The notes beneath the pieces were generated by a model that was given only the letters and a program-made list of their open reading frames with translations, was not told the DNA's origin and ran no database searches. Shown piece by piece: positions 17,684 to 26,666 of a stretch of DNA of 64,000 bases (position 1 is the stretch's first letter; every line of letters begins with the position of its first letter). The DNA lies in the NCBI GenBank assembly GCA_004212075.1, contig RXIF01000004.1, positions 124,001-188,000 of the forward strand, written 5' to 3'. The DNA is from Candidatus Methanoliparum thermophilum (lineage in GTDB: Archaea; Halobacteriota; Methanoliparia; Methanoliparales; Methanoliparaceae). Made by a program: the position numbers and the translations under genes.

Positions 17684-18229
17684 ATGGGTTTAAAGATTGC
17701 TTGGGGTATAACAGGTGCGGGAGATATGATCGAAGAAAATATATCTTTTATGAAGGACCTTATAAAAAAATACGATTTAGATGTTCATGTTTTTATTTCA
17801 AAAGAGGGAGAAGTCGTTTTAAAGTTCTATAAGTTGCTTGATGAAGTAAAAAATAATTTTGTAAAGGTAAGCATTGAAAAAGGTCCAAACTCTCCGTTTT
17901 TAGCTGGAAGGCTGCAAACCGGTGCGTATGATCTATTTCTTATCTCCCCAGCCACTGCAAATACCGTAGCAAAAATTGCATCCTGTATAGCCGACTCGTT
18001 AATTACAAACTCGGCTGCTCAGGCAATGAAGGTAAATCTTCCTGTTTTTATCCTTCCAGTAGATCTTAAAGAGGGAAAACTTGTTACTAAGCTTCCTAAT
18101 GGCAAAGAGATCGTTGTCAGAGTGAGAAAAGAAGATGCAGCAATGGTGGAAAAATTGAGAATTATGGAAGGAATTACAGTTCTCTCAAGTTTGGCAGAAA
18201 TAGAAGATGTTATAAAAAGATTCATCTAA
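17684..18229 (+). CDS. afpA: Archaeoflavoprotein AfpA
   Basis: 181 residues of the flavoprotein (HFCD-like) fold. It begins GLKIAWGITGAGDMIEENI and carries LISPATANTVAKIASCIADSL, which binds FMN, plus TNSAAQAMKVNLPVFILP. It matches AfpA, characterised as an FMN protein that accepts electrons from ferredoxin, and related to the DmrX flavoproteins. It lies directly behind the Isf gene, and the pair probably forms a short electron chain. A TTAAAATG context gives a clear start. Confidence 0.85.
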   Translation: MGLKIAWGITGAGDMIEENISFMKDLIKKYDLDVHVFISKEGEVVLKFYKLLDEVKNNFVKVSIEKGPNSPFLAGRLQTGAYDLFLISPATANTVAKIASCIADSLITNSAAQAMKVNLPVFILPVDLKEGKLVTKLPNGKEIVVRVRKEDAAMVEKLRIMEGITVLSSLAEIEDVIKRFI

Positions 18230-18298
18230 ACGAAAAACTACTAAATTGCAAAATAGATAGGAGTGTTAGTTATGCAAGATCGTAGTCTTAAGAGATAG

Positions 18299-18940
18299 TT
18301 ATCTAGATCTTTTTACATTAACTCTTTTGCAATACTCTTTTATGATACATTTGCTGCATTTTGGGCTTAACGGCGTACAAATAGTCTGGCCATGAACTAC
18401 AAATAAGCTATTCAAAGAGATCCAATATTCTTTAGGAATCACGTTTCTTAACGCAAACTCCGTCTCGTCTGGATTTTTAGTAGATACAAGCCCTAGCCTG
18501 TTGGATATTCTATGAACATGAGTATCGACTGCTATACCCGGTTTGTGGTATGCATGTGTTATAACGATGTTTGCAGTCTTTCTACCAACACCTTTGAATT
18601 TTAACAATTCATCTATCGTATCAGGAACAGATGAATTGTATTCTTTTACAAGCTGGAGACTGATCTCATAGATAGTATCTGCCTTCTTTCTATAAAATCC
18701 AACGGGGTGTATGATTTTTTCTATCTCTTCTCTGGTTAATTTTAATACATCTTCAGGTCTTTTTACAATAGAAAATAATCTCTTAGATGCTTCATCGGTT
18801 GTTTTGTCCCTGGTTCTCAAGCTTAAGATACAAGAGATAAGGATCTGGAACGGGTCTTTAAAAGACGAATCTTCTAACGTAGTTAATCTGTTCTTGTACT
18901 CTTTTTTTAAGATCTCCATAATTTTAATATTATCACTCAT
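18299..18940 (-). CDS. nth: Endonuclease III (HhH-GPD DNA glycosylase)
   Basis: 213 residues, the normal size. The helix-hairpin-helix LKFKGVGRKTANIVITHAY carries the catalytic lysine. HKPGIAVDTHVHRISNRLGL carries the catalytic aspartate. The C-terminal [4Fe-4S] motif CTPLSPKCSKCIIKEYC fits C-x6-C-x2-C-x5-C. It removes oxidised pyrimidines in base excision repair. It converges on afpA and is divergent from the siroheme reductase gene. It stands alone as a transcription unit. Confidence 0.95.
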   Translation of the reverse strand: MSDNIKIMEILKKEYKNRLTTLEDSSFKDPFQILISCILSLRTRDKTTDEASKRLFSIVKRPEDVLKLTREEIEKIIHPVGFYRKKADTIYEISLQLVKEYNSSVPDTIDELLKFKGVGRKTANIVITHAYHKPGIAVDTHVHRISNRLGLVSTKNPDETEFALRNVIPKEYWISLNSLFVVHGQTICTPLSPKCSKCIIKEYCKRVNVKRSR

Positions 18941-19032
18941 TTTATTTAATGAGTTTTATATATTGTTAACAATAAGTATTTTATGTAATTGATATTCTAT
19001 AATCGATATCAAAGTAAAGGAGATAATCTATC

Positions 19033-20571
19033 TTGCTGGATATCGAATATGTAAAACAGAATAGCAATTTTGATATAATCGAAAATATCAGAAAATATGC
19101 TTTTAAAGGTTTTGATTCTATTAAAGAGGAAGATTTATTATTGTTTAAATGGTATGGCATAGTTCACGAGCCAACAACAGAAGAATATTTCATGTTGCGA
19201 ATCAGGCTTCCTGGAGGTGAATTAAAATCGGATCAAGCCTTGCTAATAGGAGAACTTGCTGAAAAATATGGTAAAGGTTTCGTTAATCTAACCACGCGTC
19301 AGACAATCCAACTGCATTGGTTGAAAATAGAAAATATTCCTGGTGTTCTAGATAAGTTGAATAATGTAGGTCTCACTACAAAAGGAACATCCGGAGATAC
19401 CGTATCTAACATCGTTACTTGTCCTGTATCTGGATTTGAGAAGGATGAGGTGTGCGATACCCGATATATAATAAAAGACCTATCCGATTTTTTACTTAAA
19501 AGTAACGATTTTTTAAATCTTCCACGAAAATTTAAGATATCTATATCTGGCTGTAAATCAAACTGTACAAAATCAGAGATTAATGATCTGGGAATAGTTG
19601 CGGTAAAGACTGGTGAAGATGGTAAAATTGGTTTTGATCTGTTGGTCGGAGGAGGACTATCATCGTCCCCTCATCTTGGAAGAAGCATTGGTTATCTAGT
19701 AGGCAAGAATAATCTTAAAAATGTCTGCATAGCAATTTTAGAGATATACCGAGATTATGGAGACAGGTCTAATAGATCCCGTTCTCGATTTAAGTTTTTG
19801 ATAGATAATTGGGGCATAGATCGATTTAATAAAGTATTAGAAGACAAATTAGGGGAAAAATTGGATAAGATATATTTTAAATATCCAAGATACAACTATA
19901 AAGATCATATTGGAACTTTCGAGCAAAAACAAGCCGGTTATTATTATAAAGGTATATCTGTCCCATGCGGAAGGATTCGTTCGGATCAAATCAAAAGTTT
20001 GGCAGATTTAGCATCTAATTTTGGTGATGGAACGTTGAATACTACGGCTATGCAGAATATCATCATATTGAATATTCCTGAAAAGCATCTGAATGATGTA
20101 GATAAAAGTATATCTAAGATAGGGTTATCGACAGATCCATCTTCAATAGAAAAAGGGCTCGTCTGTTGTATCGGAAAAGATCTATGCAGATATGGATTGG
20201 CTCATACAAAAGATTGTGGAATAGATATACTGAAAAGGATGAATGATATCCCGGTAGAAGATATCAAAATCCATGTGACCGGCTGCCCCCACGGGTGTGC
20301 ATGCCACCGTATCGCAGATATAGGTCTTCAAGGTGTCTTGATTAAAGAAGGGACTAAAAAAAAGGAAGGATTTGAGATATTGATAGGAGGAGGATTAGGA
20401 GAAAATCCTACTTTTGGGCGACGTATAAAAAAAGTCTCTGTTGAAGAGTCTAAAATTATCGTGCAAAATCTATTGAACAACTATATTAAAAATAGGAAAG
20501 ATAGAGAGAGTTTTAAAGAGTTTTACGCAAGTTACACCGATGAAGAGATATTACAAACCATGGGTTTATAA
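19033..20571 (+). CDS. Siroheme-dependent sulfite/nitrite reductase, ferredoxin type
   Basis: 512 residues in two homologous halves, as in NirA-type and assimilatory sulfite reductases. The N-terminal half has LTTRQTIQLHWL and SGCKSNCTKSEINDLG. The C-terminal half carries the siroheme-[4Fe-4S] cysteines in CIGKDLC (C379 and C384) and GCPHGCACH (C418 and C422). It would reduce sulfite or nitrite with six electrons. F420H2- or NADPH-binding domains are absent, so ferredoxin is the likely donor. The start is TTG at 19033, chosen because AAAGGAG at 19016-19022 sits at the right distance. The substrate is not determinable; sulfite detoxification or assimilation is likelier in a methanogen. Confidence 0.85.
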   Translation: MLDIEYVKQNSNFDIIENIRKYAFKGFDSIKEEDLLLFKWYGIVHEPTTEEYFMLRIRLPGGELKSDQALLIGELAEKYGKGFVNLTTRQTIQLHWLKIENIPGVLDKLNNVGLTTKGTSGDTVSNIVTCPVSGFEKDEVCDTRYIIKDLSDFLLKSNDFLNLPRKFKISISGCKSNCTKSEINDLGIVAVKTGEDGKIGFDLLVGGGLSSSPHLGRSIGYLVGKNNLKNVCIAILEIYRDYGDRSNRSRSRFKFLIDNWGIDRFNKVLEDKLGEKLDKIYFKYPRYNYKDHIGTFEQKQAGYYYKGISVPCGRIRSDQIKSLADLASNFGDGTLNTTAMQNIIILNIPEKHLNDVDKSISKIGLSTDPSSIEKGLVCCIGKDLCRYGLAHTKDCGIDILKRMNDIPVEDIKIHVTGCPHGCACHRIADIGLQGVLIKEGTKKKEGFEILIGGGLGENPTFGRRIKKVSVEESKIIVQNLLNNYIKNRKDRESFKEFYASYTDEEILQTMGL

Positions 20572-20599
20572 ACCGATCTTTATAATTTTTGCATTTTTA

Positions 20600-20986
20600 T
20601 TATTTTTCAATCAGTTTAACCTCTTTTAATATTTTTATGATATTTAAGAGATCTTTAATACAATTAAGCCCCATATTTATCTTTGTAAAATCTTTTTCTT
20701 CTTCAAGATCTTTAAAAATATCTAAAATCTTTTTTGGTATTTCTTTTTTGATATAATTTTCCATTTTGGCATCAGACCTGTCCTGTATCTCTTCTCTTTT
20801 TATATCCTTATCTTTTAGATCTTTCTCTTCGATAAACCTTGTCTCACAAATCGGGCAGATAATTATATCATCCTTTTTAAAGAGTGGGCTACCACAGGAT
20901 GGGCAATGGGCCGATAACATTTTTCCTCCTTTTATAAGCATATCTGAAATTTTTGTAATCTTCTCATCTTCGTTCATAATTATCAT
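20600..20986 (-). CDS. Sjogren syndrome/scleroderma autoantigen 1 family zinc-ribbon protein
   Basis: 128 residues. The N-terminal DMLIKGGKMLSAHCPSCGSP, followed by CPICETRF, gives a C-x2-C...C-x2-C zinc ribbon characteristic of the SSSCA1 (p27) family common in archaea. The rest is charged and helical, ending in a LIKEVKLIEK-type tail. Function is unknown in archaea. An ATG at codon 4 (MNEDEK) is an alternative start. It converges with the siroheme reductase gene and is divergent from UPF0147. Confidence 0.8.
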   Translation of the reverse strand: MIIMNEDEKITKISDMLIKGGKMLSAHCPSCGSPLFKKDDIIICPICETRFIEEKDLKDKDIKREEIQDRSDAKMENYIKKEIPKKILDIFKDLEEEKDFTKINMGLNCIKDLLNIIKILKEVKLIEK

Positions 20987-21079
20987 TAAATCATGGTGTG
21001 ATATATAAAGATAGATGCATAAGTTTTATTTATAGAATGTCTCTTTAACATCTCTTTGATGTAATTTTAGTAAGGTGGT

Positions 21080-21346
21080 ATGATGAGTACAAAAGAGGAG
21101 ACAATAAGAGAGTGCGTTGATATTATAGAGAAAATTATAGCTGATGCCTCTGTACCGAAGAATATTAGGCGTGTAGTCGGAGAAGTAAGATCAAATATAT
21201 TGGATGAATCTAAAGATATTCCTATGAGGGCTACAATGGCAATATCTCTCTTAGAAGAAATCAGTAGCGATTCAAATATGCCTTTGCCTACAAGGACAAA
21301 AATATGGGAGGTTATCAGTCTATTAGAAACAATTTCTGTAGATTAG
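21080..21346 (+). CDS. UPF0147 family protein
   Basis: 88 residues, all helical. It has the family pattern VDIIEKIIADASVPKNIRRV and MRATMAISLLEEISSDSNMP. The UPF0147 family is widespread in archaea but has no established function. It starts MMSTK, and either ATG is possible; GGTGG precedes the first. It lies 16 bases before glyS on the same strand and is probably co-transcribed, hinting at a housekeeping role tied to translation. Confidence 0.9.
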   Translation: MMSTKEETIRECVDIIEKIIADASVPKNIRRVVGEVRSNILDESKDIPMRATMAISLLEEISSDSNMPLPTRTKIWEVISLLETISVD

Positions 21347-21362
21347 ATAAAAACGGATTTTT

Positions 21363-23069
21363 ATGACTGAAAAAGAGAAAAATGATAAGATAATAAATCT
21401 AGCAGTAAGAAAAGGTTTTTTTTGGAAGAGTTTTGAATTATATGGCGGCTCATCTGGTTTTTGGGATTATGGACCATTAGGATCCATCATCAAAAAAAAG
21501 ATACTCGACGAATGGATGAGATTTTATCGTATTAAAGAAGGATTTTTAGAGGTGGATACACCAACGATAAATTTAGACAAAGTCTTCGTTGCATCCGGTC
21601 ATATAGAAAACTTTGTTGATATAATTGTTAAATGTGACAATTGTAAAGAGGAGTATAGGGCAGATCACCTGCTAAATGACTTAGGGATCGATATAGAAGG
21701 TACAGATTTAAACAAGTATGAAGAACTGATCGAAAGAAATAACATAAGATGTCCTGTTTGTGGGGGAAAATTAGGAAGATGCCAACGGTTTAATCTTATG
21801 TTCGAAACATCTATCGGTGTTGATAGAAATAACAGGAGCGGTTATCTAAGACCGGAGACGGCACAAGGCATATTCATTAATTTTCTTCGTTTATCACGAC
21901 TGGCAAGAACCCTTCCGTTTGGTGTCGTTCAAATAGGCAAAGCTTACAGGAATGAGATATCTCCAAGGCAGGGTATAATTCGATTAAGAGAATTTACGAT
22001 TGCAGAGGCGGAGATATTTATAGACCCCAACGAGGACGGATTATCAATAGACAAAGTCGCAGATTACGTTGTGAATCTCTTTCCAAGAGATTATAATAGG
22101 GAAATACGAATAACAATAAAAGAGGCTATAGATAATAAAATAATTAGAAACAAGTTTGTTGCTTACAATATTGCTATCGCCAACATGTTTTTGACTAGGA
22201 TAGGTATCCCAAATGAAAAAATAAGGTTTAGACAGCACAAGAAAGACGAGATGGCACATTACGCATCTGATTGCTGGGATGCTGAGATAAAAACGGATAA
22301 ATATGGCTGGATTGAGGTCGCGGGAATAGCAGATAGAGGAGATTATGATCTGAGATCTCATTCTATCGAGAGCGATCAAGAGTTGTACATTTTTAAACCA
22401 TTTGATAAACCTATAAAGGTTAAAAAAAATGTAATAAAACCTAATATGGATATAATTGGTCCTATGTTTAAAGATAAGTCTCCATTGATATTAGAGAAGT
22501 TGAAAAAAGGAGAAGGTATAATCAAAGACGGAGATCTTCATTTGAAGATAGGGGACGAAGATATTATAATAAAAAACGGGGCATATTCGATAGAAGAAAC
22601 AGATGAAGAGGTTCATGGAGAAAAGATTGTTCCTCATGTAGTAGAACCTTCTTATGGTATAGATCGTATTTTGTATTCCCTGTTGGAGAGTTCTTATCGA
22701 GAGGAGCCTTTAGAAAACGGTGAGATGAGAGTAGTTTTAGGCTTCAAAGCTTTTATGTCTCCTATAGATGTGGCAGTATTTCCTCTACTTCCTAAAAAAG
22801 AGTTGATAGAAAAGAGTAAAGAGGTTACAGAATTATTGAAAAGTTATAATTTGTATGTATTCTATGATGATAATGGGAGCATTGGACGAAGATATAGACG
22901 ACAAGATGAGGCAGGTACTCCTTTTTGTGTTACTATCGATTTTGATACGTTGGACGATGATAAAGTGACGGTACGGGATAGGGACACCATGAAACAGGAG
23001 AGAATTAAGATAAGCGATCTGGGAGAGTTCTTAGAAGATTTGATAGAACAATCAAAGTCAACTCCTTGA
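21363..23069 (+). CDS. glyS: Glycyl-tRNA synthetase (dimeric, archaeal/eukaryal type)
   Basis: 568 residues, a class II synthetase. Features are the N-terminal FYGGSSGFWDYGPLG-type block (YGGSSGFWDYGPLGSIIKK), a zinc-binding pair CDNCKEEY/CPVCGGKLG in the insertion, RPETAQGIF, FRQHKKDEMAHYASDCWD and motif 3 EPSYGIDRIL. The C-terminal anticodon-binding domain includes VYDDNGSIGRRYRRQDEAG-like residues. It charges tRNA-Gly. It follows UPF0147 closely and is followed after 43 bases by the tungstate transporter genes. Confidence 0.97.
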   Translation: MTEKEKNDKIINLAVRKGFFWKSFELYGGSSGFWDYGPLGSIIKKKILDEWMRFYRIKEGFLEVDTPTINLDKVFVASGHIENFVDIIVKCDNCKEEYRADHLLNDLGIDIEGTDLNKYEELIERNNIRCPVCGGKLGRCQRFNLMFETSIGVDRNNRSGYLRPETAQGIFINFLRLSRLARTLPFGVVQIGKAYRNEISPRQGIIRLREFTIAEAEIFIDPNEDGLSIDKVADYVVNLFPRDYNREIRITIKEAIDNKIIRNKFVAYNIAIANMFLTRIGIPNEKIRFRQHKKDEMAHYASDCWDAEIKTDKYGWIEVAGIADRGDYDLRSHSIESDQELYIFKPFDKPIKVKKNVIKPNMDIIGPMFKDKSPLILEKLKKGEGIIKDGDLHLKIGDEDIIIKNGAYSIEETDEEVHGEKIVPHVVEPSYGIDRILYSLLESSYREEPLENGEMRVVLGFKAFMSPIDVAVFPLLPKKELIEKSKEVTELLKSYNLYVFYDDNGSIGRRYRRQDEAGTPFCVTIDFDTLDDDKVTVRDRDTMKQERIKISDLGEFLEDLIEQSKSTP

Positions 23070-23112
23070 GTGAATACAAAAGTTTTTATTTATAATAGAG
23101 AAATAATTTTTC

Positions 23113-24141
23113 ATGAAGAGGAATACGGTAATTTTGATTGCCGTCTTGATCTGCATAGTTGGAGGTATTGCCTCGTGGATGGCGTTCGTACATCCTCCAA
23201 CAGAGACGATCAAAGTCAAGGTATTTCATGCTGGAAGCTTAGCAGTACCTTTTGAGGAATTGGAAAATGAGTTTGAGGATGAGTATTCGAATGTAGATCT
23301 TCAAAGGGAGTCTTCTGGTAGTGTAGAAGCCGTTAGAAAGATTGCAGAGGTTGGAAAAGTTGCTGATGTTATCGCAGTGGCAGATTATCATCTCATTCCA
23401 GATATGATGATGCCAGAATATGCGGATTGGTATATCAGATTTGCAAAGAATGATATGGTTCTTGCATATACAGATAAAAGCAATTATGCAGACGAAATAA
23501 CTGAAGAGAACTGGTATGAGATTTTACGAGAGCCTGATGTTAAATTCGGATTTTCAAATCCAAATTTAGATCCTTGTGGATACAGGACACTAATGGTATT
23601 CAAACTCGCAGAATTATATTATAATACAAGCATATTTGATCTAATCACGAATAATACGAAAATAACAATAAACGAGACAGATGGGACATATCTGATTAAA
23701 TCTCCAGAACATCTGGAGCCGAGAGGGAAGGTAACGATCAGGGATAAATCGGTGGATCTGGTACATCTGGTTAAAGCTGGTGAGATTGATTATGCATTTG
23801 AATATAGAAGCGTCGCGGTACAACACGGATTGAAATTTGTAGATCTTCCCGCGCAGATAGACCTAAGCGATGTAGAATATACGGATCTGTATGGGAAAGT
23901 GAAGCTGATGGATGCCACTGGAGAGATAAGAACCGGTAATCCGATAGTTTATGGAATAACGGTGCCAAATAATGCAATAAATGAGGAATTAGGTATTGAA
24001 TTCGTTAAATTAGTAATAAGCGAAGAAGGACAGAATATATTTAGAAGATTGGGGCACACTCCGATTGTTCCAGCAGAAGCAAGTGGGAATCTATTAGAGG
24101 AATTGGATCCCGTGATTGTGTCTGCATCACAAACGAATTAG
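23113..24141 (+). CDS. wtpA: Tungstate/molybdate ABC transporter, substrate-binding protein
   Basis: 342 residues. An N-terminal membrane anchor or signal (about residues 5-27) leads into a type II periplasmic-binding fold with VFHAGSLAVPFEELENEFE, QRESSGSVEAVRKI and ADVIAVADYHLIPDMM, as in WtpA/ModA of archaea. FSNPNLDPCGYRTLMVFKLAE forms part of the oxyanion site. No lipobox cysteine is seen, so it is probably held by the uncleaved helix. Tungsten or molybdenum serves formylmethanofuran dehydrogenase and aldehyde oxidoreductases. A 158-base gap separates it from wtpB. Confidence 0.92.
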   Translation: MKRNTVILIAVLICIVGGIASWMAFVHPPTETIKVKVFHAGSLAVPFEELENEFEDEYSNVDLQRESSGSVEAVRKIAEVGKVADVIAVADYHLIPDMMMPEYADWYIRFAKNDMVLAYTDKSNYADEITEENWYEILREPDVKFGFSNPNLDPCGYRTLMVFKLAELYYNTSIFDLITNNTKITINETDGTYLIKSPEHLEPRGKVTIRDKSVDLVHLVKAGEIDYAFEYRSVAVQHGLKFVDLPAQIDLSDVEYTDLYGKVKLMDATGEIRTGNPIVYGITVPNNAINEELGIEFVKLVISEEGQNIFRRLGHTPIVPAEASGNLLEELDPVIVSASQTN

Positions 24142-24299
24142 ATCGATAATCTACAACGATTTGCTAAGACTGAATCGCTCTGGAACGCACAAAAAAGAGA
24201 TCTTTATCTGAAAAGAGGCTGGTACAGTACCAAGCGGAGATTGGTATCGAAAACTTTGGAAACGATCTGAACGGATAAGATAAGAAAAAGGCTAAAAAT

Positions 24300-25076
24300 A
24301 TGAGAATAAAACAAGAAAAGATGCTCATATTCTTCTATATCCTGAGTTTTTTCATCCTATCTTTCATAATCATTGTCCTGGCTGAACCGATCTTTTCGCA
24401 GATTCTATTCGGTCTCGATGATTTCTTCTCTGTTTGCAGAGATCCAGAAGTTTGGAGCTCTATAGGACTAACCATCGGCGCATCCTTTCTTGCAACGGGA
24501 GTATCATCCTTATTTGGTATTCCTCTCGCTTATATTCTTGCCAGGAAAGAGTTCTTTGGAAAGAGGATGGTGGAGAGTGTTGTAGATCTCCCAATCATGA
24601 TTCCGCATATGGTTGCAGGAATCGCTTTATTCTCCGTATTCAATCGTCATGGATTGATAGGAGCACCTCTCTCTCCAATCATCAATTTCTTCGATGCGAT
24701 TCCTGGCATCGTCGTTGCCATGCAATTCGTTTCGGCTCCGTTTTTCATAAATCCGGTGAGAGAAGGCTTTCAGTCCGTAGATCCACATTTAGAGAACGTC
24801 GCAAGATCGCTTGGCGCCTCAGAATGGAAGGCATTTTATAAGGTCACGATTCCCATCTCATACAGATACATACTATCTGGGATTGGAATGAGTTGGGGGC
24901 GAGGAATCAGCGAATTTGCAGCCGTGATACTCCTGGCATACTATCCGATGGTTGTATCAACGCTGATATACGAGAGATTCTTGATCTATGGGTTAGCAGG
25001 TTCAAGACCGGTCGCAGTCCTGCTGATGCTAATCTGTTTAGGGATATTCATCTCATTCAGGTCGATTAGAAGATGA
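24300..25076 (+). CDS. wtpB: Tungstate/molybdate ABC transporter permease
   Basis: 258 residues with about six membrane helices. The ABC permease EAA loop reads ENVARSLGASEWKAFYKVTIP. The start ATG at 24300 directly follows AAAAGGC. It pairs with WtpA and WtpC to carry tungstate or molybdate across the membrane. Its last codons overlap the wtpC start by four bases. GC content is clearly above the neighbouring genes, as in the rest of this cassette. Confidence 0.92.
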   Translation: MRIKQEKMLIFFYILSFFILSFIIIVLAEPIFSQILFGLDDFFSVCRDPEVWSSIGLTIGASFLATGVSSLFGIPLAYILARKEFFGKRMVESVVDLPIMIPHMVAGIALFSVFNRHGLIGAPLSPIINFFDAIPGIVVAMQFVSAPFFINPVREGFQSVDPHLENVARSLGASEWKAFYKVTIPISYRYILSGIGMSWGRGISEFAAVILLAYYPMVVSTLIYERFLIYGLAGSRPVAVLLMLICLGIFISFRSIRR

Positions 25077-26125
25077 TAAAGATAAAAAAGATCTGTAAGG
25101 ACTGGAAGGAATTCTCGCTAAAAGAGATAAACTTGGAGATTAAAAAAGGCGAGTATTTCGTCATTTTGGGACCAACTGGAGCTGGAAAAACGTTACTTCT
25201 GGAGATGATTGCAGGCTTTCACTTACCGGATGAGGGAGAGATCTGGATCAATGGTAAAGATATGACCAACTATCCGCCTGAAGATAGGAATATCGGTTTT
25301 GTCTATCAGGATTATTCACTCTTCCCGCACCTAAGCGTCATCAGAAATATACGATTTGGATTGGAGTTGAAAGGCACTCCAAAAGACGATATGGAGCGGA
25401 AATCGAATGAGATTATGAAGTTGCTTGGGATATCACACCTATCGCATAGATATCCGGATACGCTGAGTGGAGGAGAACAGCAGAAGGTTGCAATCGCACG
25501 TGCCGTTGTAACGAGACCAAGTGTATTATTGCTCGATGAGCCGTTGAGCGCTTTGGATCGGAGAACTCAGAATCTTTTGAGAGAGGAATTGAAGAGGATA
25601 CACCAGATAGAAGGACTAACAACTCTTCACGTGACACACGATCAAACCGAGGCAATGATATTGGCAGACAGGATCGCCGTGATGATGGACGGTGAGATCG
25701 TACAGGTGGGAACACCTCATGATATCTTTAACAAACCTTTGAATGAAGATATAGCAGCCTTTGTTGGTGTTGAAAACATATTGGAGGGAGAGATAAAGAG
25801 AAACAGGGATGGTATCGCCATAATAGATCTTGGCGATATCGAACTTAATGCCGTATCTGATTATGGAGAAGGAGAAGTGAAAGTCTTTGTGAGACCTGAG
25901 GATATCTTAATATCAAAGAAGATGCAGGAGAGCAGTGCAAGAAATAATATGAGAGGGAGAATCGTTAAGATGACATACTTTGGCGCGCTCGTTCACCTTC
26001 AACTAGATAACGGCTTGATCGCGTTTGTAACAAAGTTATCTGCGGAAGATCTTGGGTTAGAAATAGGAGAGGAAGTATATGCCTCATTTAAGGCTACCTC
26101 AGTGCACGTAGTGAAAAAAGAATAA
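25073..26125 (+). CDS. wtpC: Tungstate/molybdate ABC transporter ATP-binding protein
   Basis: 350 residues. Walker A GPTGAGKT lies at about residues 33-40, the signature LSGGEQQK at about 132-139, and Walker B VLLLDEPLSALD follows. A C-terminal oxyanion-regulatory TOBE-like domain (about 285-350) ends in KATSVHVVKKE. It drives WtpB. Sample lines reach about 50 percent G+C, against roughly one third in adjacent genes. The gene ends a three-gene unit; the 127-base gap downstream has no obvious gene. Confidence 0.93.
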   Translation: MIKIKKICKDWKEFSLKEINLEIKKGEYFVILGPTGAGKTLLLEMIAGFHLPDEGEIWINGKDMTNYPPEDRNIGFVYQDYSLFPHLSVIRNIRFGLELKGTPKDDMERKSNEIMKLLGISHLSHRYPDTLSGGEQQKVAIARAVVTRPSVLLLDEPLSALDRRTQNLLREELKRIHQIEGLTTLHVTHDQTEAMILADRIAVMMDGEIVQVGTPHDIFNKPLNEDIAAFVGVENILEGEIKRNRDGIAIIDLGDIELNAVSDYGEGEVKVFVRPEDILISKKMQESSARNNMRGRIVKMTYFGALVHLQLDNGLIAFVTKLSAEDLGLEIGEEVYASFKATSVHVVKKE

Positions 26126-26252
26126 TAAGATATAAAGACGAGATCAAGATCTGGCGTTGGAAGATTCGTCTTTTCTGATCTTTTATTGAGAACGAGACGC
26201 CTGACCTGATAGATGATGTTATTAAAGCACTATGATCATTTAAAATTTTGTA

Positions 26253-26489
26253 TTATCTCCAAATCATAAATATGAAAGATATAACCATCAAGATTATTGC
26301 CAATATGGATACAAATTTTAAAGAATCCGTATAAGATCCGAAGATAATAGGAAACGGTCCTATCATTATGATACCTCCCGTTCTTACCTCTTTCTCATAG
26401 TTAGATTTGTATATCAAGTAAAAAAATCCTCCAAAAAGGATCAATATACCCAACATTATCAATAAAAATCCTGCAACAACCCATTTCAT
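26253..26489 (-). CDS. Small membrane protein of the TIGR00304/DUF131 family
   Basis: 78 residues with two membrane helices (about 3-25 and 55-76) separated by the conserved loop TGGIIMIGPFPIIFGS, the signature of this archaeal family. Function is unknown. It sits alone on the minus strand downstream of the wtp cassette. The dispersed 30-base repeat at 26508-26537 lies just upstream of its start, in the likely promoter region. Confidence 0.85.
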   Translation of the reverse strand: MKWVVAGFLLIMLGILILFGGFFYLIYKSNYEKEVRTGGIIMIGPFPIIFGSYTDSLKFVSILAIILMVISFIFMIWR

Positions 26490-26507
26490 ATACTTAATAT
26501 TATAATT

Positions 26508-26537
26508 TTATAGCCAAATATTAAACTTTTTATCTAT
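26508..26537. repeat. Dispersed 30-bp repeat, copy A
   Basis: TTATAGCCAAATATTAAAC followed by five T and ATCTAT. A copy at 35386-35416 is identical apart from one extra T. Both copies lie between genes, here between divergent membrane protein genes. Confidence 0.75.
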
Positions 26538-26666
26538 GTCGAAAGTAGAAAGTTATCCAGAATAAAATATTAAGAAGACATATACACCATTTTATTGATT
26601 TATTATACCAATTGGTTAAACTTTAATAACTATAATTTAAAAGAGTAATTATTATAGAGGAAGATC

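Noticed and set aside
18230-18298. Eight-codon frame MQDRSLKR with a good ribosome binding site (near 18271)
   Set aside because: It is too short to support as a gene and lies in the gap between convergent afpA and nth.
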